64,000 nt of DNA, taken from positions 41,630-105,629 of the forward strand of contig CAIMLR010000012.1 of the NCBI GenBank assembly GCA_903842345.1. The letters run 5' to 3'. The stretch is from an uncultured Myxococcales bacterium. Lineage in GTDB: Bacteria > Myxococcota_A > UBA9042. A program made the position numbers and the translations under genes. Below the pieces are notes generated by a model. The model was given only the letters and a program-made list of their open reading frames with translations. It did no database searches and was not told where the DNA came from. Numbering within the stretch: the stretch's first letter is position 1; every line of letters starts with the position of its first letter. Below, piece after piece: positions 62,432 through 64,000 of the stretch.

Positions 62432-63904
62432 ATGCGTTCACTTCTGCGTTCTACTATCGTTATCACCACCTTGGATGAGCAGGACAAGGCTCACCTTCTC
62501 AAGAATGCCAAAGCCCTAATGGACTCGGGCATCGTGTTCAAAGAAGGCATGGATGAGGTTTGGGCTTTCATCAAGGCGTTCGTGCGGGAGCACAAGCACG
62601 TCCCGTCAAAGCCGACCTTGGACATGCACTTTGACTACCTCGGTCATGAGGCTGCCTATGCCTTCCTGTCCACCATCAACCCGATGGATCGGGCGTTGCT
62701 GCCCGGTGACTTTGACAGCCGTCTGCATGACATGCTGCTGCGGCAGGACAAAGAGAAGGTTGCCAGCGTGCTACGGGATGCCGCCAGCCTTACTTCTGAG
62801 GGTGCCGAAAGGGCTTGGCGATACCTTGCTGACAGGCTTGATGAGCGTGCCAAGGGTCACAAACGCAAGAACCGCGACTACAAGAACCTTGACGAAAGGT
62901 ATGTGTTCCTTGAACAGCGTGGCGATGTCTACGATCGCAAAGTGGCAAAGTTCTTTCCTATTTCCGCTGTCAGGATGCGAGGCGAGAACGAACGGGCTTG
63001 GTGCGACAAGGGGCACGATGCCAAACGCCCAACGGCACACAACGTCACCTTTGTCCCAGGTGGTGCCGAGTCCGTGGAAGGTTGCCTGAACATCTATGAC
63101 GCCAGCCAGATCCTTCAGCCCCGCCCGATGGATCATCCCGACTACTCTGGCGAGAACCCCGGCGCTGGCGACTTCATCAACTTGGTGTGGCACTTGGCCA
63201 ACGGCGATCAGGCTCAAATTGACTATCTGATCAACTGGGTCAAGTTTGCCCTTGAGAACCCCGCAGCCCGTCAATGTGCCCTTGTACTCAAGTCGGATAT
63301 CAAGGGAGCAGGCAAAGGCACCTTCCTGAACTTCCTGCGGGGCTTGTTTGGTCGGTATGCCGCAACGGTCGGGGACTCGGCTTTGTCATCCAATTTCAAC
63401 GGTTGGATGCTGGAATGCGTGATCGCCTGCTGCGACGAAGTGACCGAATCCAGTATGAAAGACAAGCGGGCAATCGGCAACAAATTGAAGACGTGGGTCA
63501 CGGAGTCCAGCCTGCAAATTGAGGCAAAGGGCAAAGACCAGATCACGGCACGCAATCACAGCAAGTGGATCTACACGACCAACGACCGGGTGCCGATCAT
63601 CCTTGAAGAGGGCGATCGCAGATACAGCGTCATTCAGCCTGAGACCCGCACGGTGGACAACCCCGCGTTGGATGGCGTGCCCGCCCGTGTGGAGGGCTTC
63701 GCACTGGACAGGTCAAGCACTGAGGCAGCCGAGTATTTCCAGAGCGTGGCGGACTACCTGGGCTTGCCTTGCAGGGTGCCCTACAACCCGTGGGTGCCCT
63801 TGGAAACCGCTGCCAAGGCGGAGCTGCTCGCAGACGGCAGGCAGGGCACTGAGAGCTTCTGTAACCACCCGCTGACCGCCGCACTGACCGCATCGCCAGT
63901 CTGA
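62432..63904 (+). CDS. Primase-associated helicase, DUF5906/SF3-like, of the element
   Basis: 490 residues from ATG 62432, with TGGAG 7 bases before. A helical N-terminus (~1-150) is followed by a domain of the phage/plasmid primase-helicase group. The AAA+ part has LVLKSDIKGAGKGTFLNFLR near residues 285-305 (Walker A), CVIACCDEVTESSMKDKRAI (Walker B and sensor region) and SKWIYTTNDRVPIILEEGDRRYSV, the typical DUF5906 ending. The primase domain usual in this family is missing, so it acts either alone as a loader/helicase or with a host primase. It would replicate the element. Confidence 0.85.
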   Translation: MRSLLRSTIVITTLDEQDKAHLLKNAKALMDSGIVFKEGMDEVWAFIKAFVREHKHVPSKPTLDMHFDYLGHEAAYAFLSTINPMDRALLPGDFDSRLHDMLLRQDKEKVASVLRDAASLTSEGAERAWRYLADRLDERAKGHKRKNRDYKNLDERYVFLEQRGDVYDRKVAKFFPISAVRMRGENERAWCDKGHDAKRPTAHNVTFVPGGAESVEGCLNIYDASQILQPRPMDHPDYSGENPGAGDFINLVWHLANGDQAQIDYLINWVKFALENPAARQCALVLKSDIKGAGKGTFLNFLRGLFGRYAATVGDSALSSNFNGWMLECVIACCDEVTESSMKDKRAIGNKLKTWVTESSLQIEAKGKDQITARNHSKWIYTTNDRVPIILEEGDRRYSVIQPETRTVDNPALDGVPARVEGFALDRSSTEAAEYFQSVADYLGLPCRVPYNPWVPLETAAKAELLADGRQGTESFCNHPLTAALTASPV

Positions 63905-63932
63905 CCGACACTCCGTCCCGGAGGTGTCCGCC

Positions 63933-64000
63933 ATGCTCGAGCTCAGCCCAATCCCCGACTTCAAACCGCGCAAATCCACGCGCCGCGACCCGTGGACCGA
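63933..64000 (+). CDS. Start of an unidentified gene, truncated at window edge
   Basis: ATG 63933 stands 8 bases after GGAGG (63920-63924), and the frame MLELSPIPDFKPRKSTRRDP stays open to the end of the window. Codon use returns to GC-rich values like the host genes. It may be a host gene or the next element gene; only 22 residues are visible and no family can be named. Confidence 0.5.
   Translation, partial: MLELSPIPDFKPRKSTRRDPWT

Noticed and set aside
58719..63932. Direct repeat as attL/attR of the integrated element
   Set aside because: Compared the two flanks by eye; only chance hexamers are shared, and a serine-integrase core of a few bases cannot be identified this way.
1..64000. 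CRISPR arrays, rRNA and tRNA genes
   Set aside because: Read through for direct-repeat arrays and conserved RNA motifs; none was seen.

Overview
The window is GC-rich DNA, probably from a myxobacterium-like member of Myxococcota or a related deltaproteobacterial lineage. The assignment rests on many lipoproteins with Asp/Ala/Thr-rich linkers, a Cys-rich secreted protein, a MYXO-CTERM-like C-terminal tail (41069-42100), a Kazal-type/S74-like surface protein and a Ser/Thr kinase with a signalling-type N-terminus. The phylum is an inference; no rRNA or tRNA gene was seen.

Layout. 1-7076: the end of a GlmS-like SIS-domain gene, then a tightly overlapping minus-strand operon that looks like a glycan or glycolipid pathway (FAD oxidoreductase, two GT2 glycosyltransferases, SDR epimerase, TIM-barrel sugar isomerase, GT-C-like membrane protein). 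7197-12646: a VF530-family small protein, a small membrane protein, a lipoprotein pair for uronate-polysaccharide breakdown (heparinase II/III-like lyase plus GH88/105 hydrolase) and an SGNH-like lipoprotein. 12732-20877: a complete kdp potassium-uptake operon, kdpFABC-kdpDE, preceded by two further tiny membrane-protein ORFs. 21008-32984: secreted proteins (GH-A-type glycosidase, Tat molybdopterin oxidoreductase, two phosphoesterase lipoproteins, Cys-rich lipoprotein, duplicated small lipoproteins) and a polyphosphate:AMP phosphotransferase. 33003-37875: a phosphatase, a methyltransferase and a porin-amtB-glnK ammonium operon. 38127-47007: an M2 (ACE-like) metallopeptidase, an SDR, surface proteins, carbon-starvation transporter CstA and a leucine-rich-repeat protein. 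47317-49941: sucC-sucD-ndk. 50036-58718: a GT-C protein, HtrA protease, acyltransferase 3, an SRPBCC-DUF5939-kinase fusion and an acyl-CoA dehydrogenase.

From about 58.8 to 63.9 kb base composition and codon use change (visibly lower GC, less GC at third positions). This block carries a large serine recombinase, a few small unknown genes and an SF3-type primase-associated helicase, with no capsid or conjugation genes. It looks like a small integrated satellite or plasmid-like element. At the right edge a GC-rich gene begins and leaves the window.

The most unusual items are the kinase replacing the usual cyclase behind SRPBCC-DUF5939, a dispersed ~110-bp repeat whose two copies each begin exactly at the TAG stop codon of the preceding gene, the cluster of three micro-ORFs ahead of kdpA, the compact integrative element, and the overlapping glycan operon with an SDR lacking its catalytic lysine.
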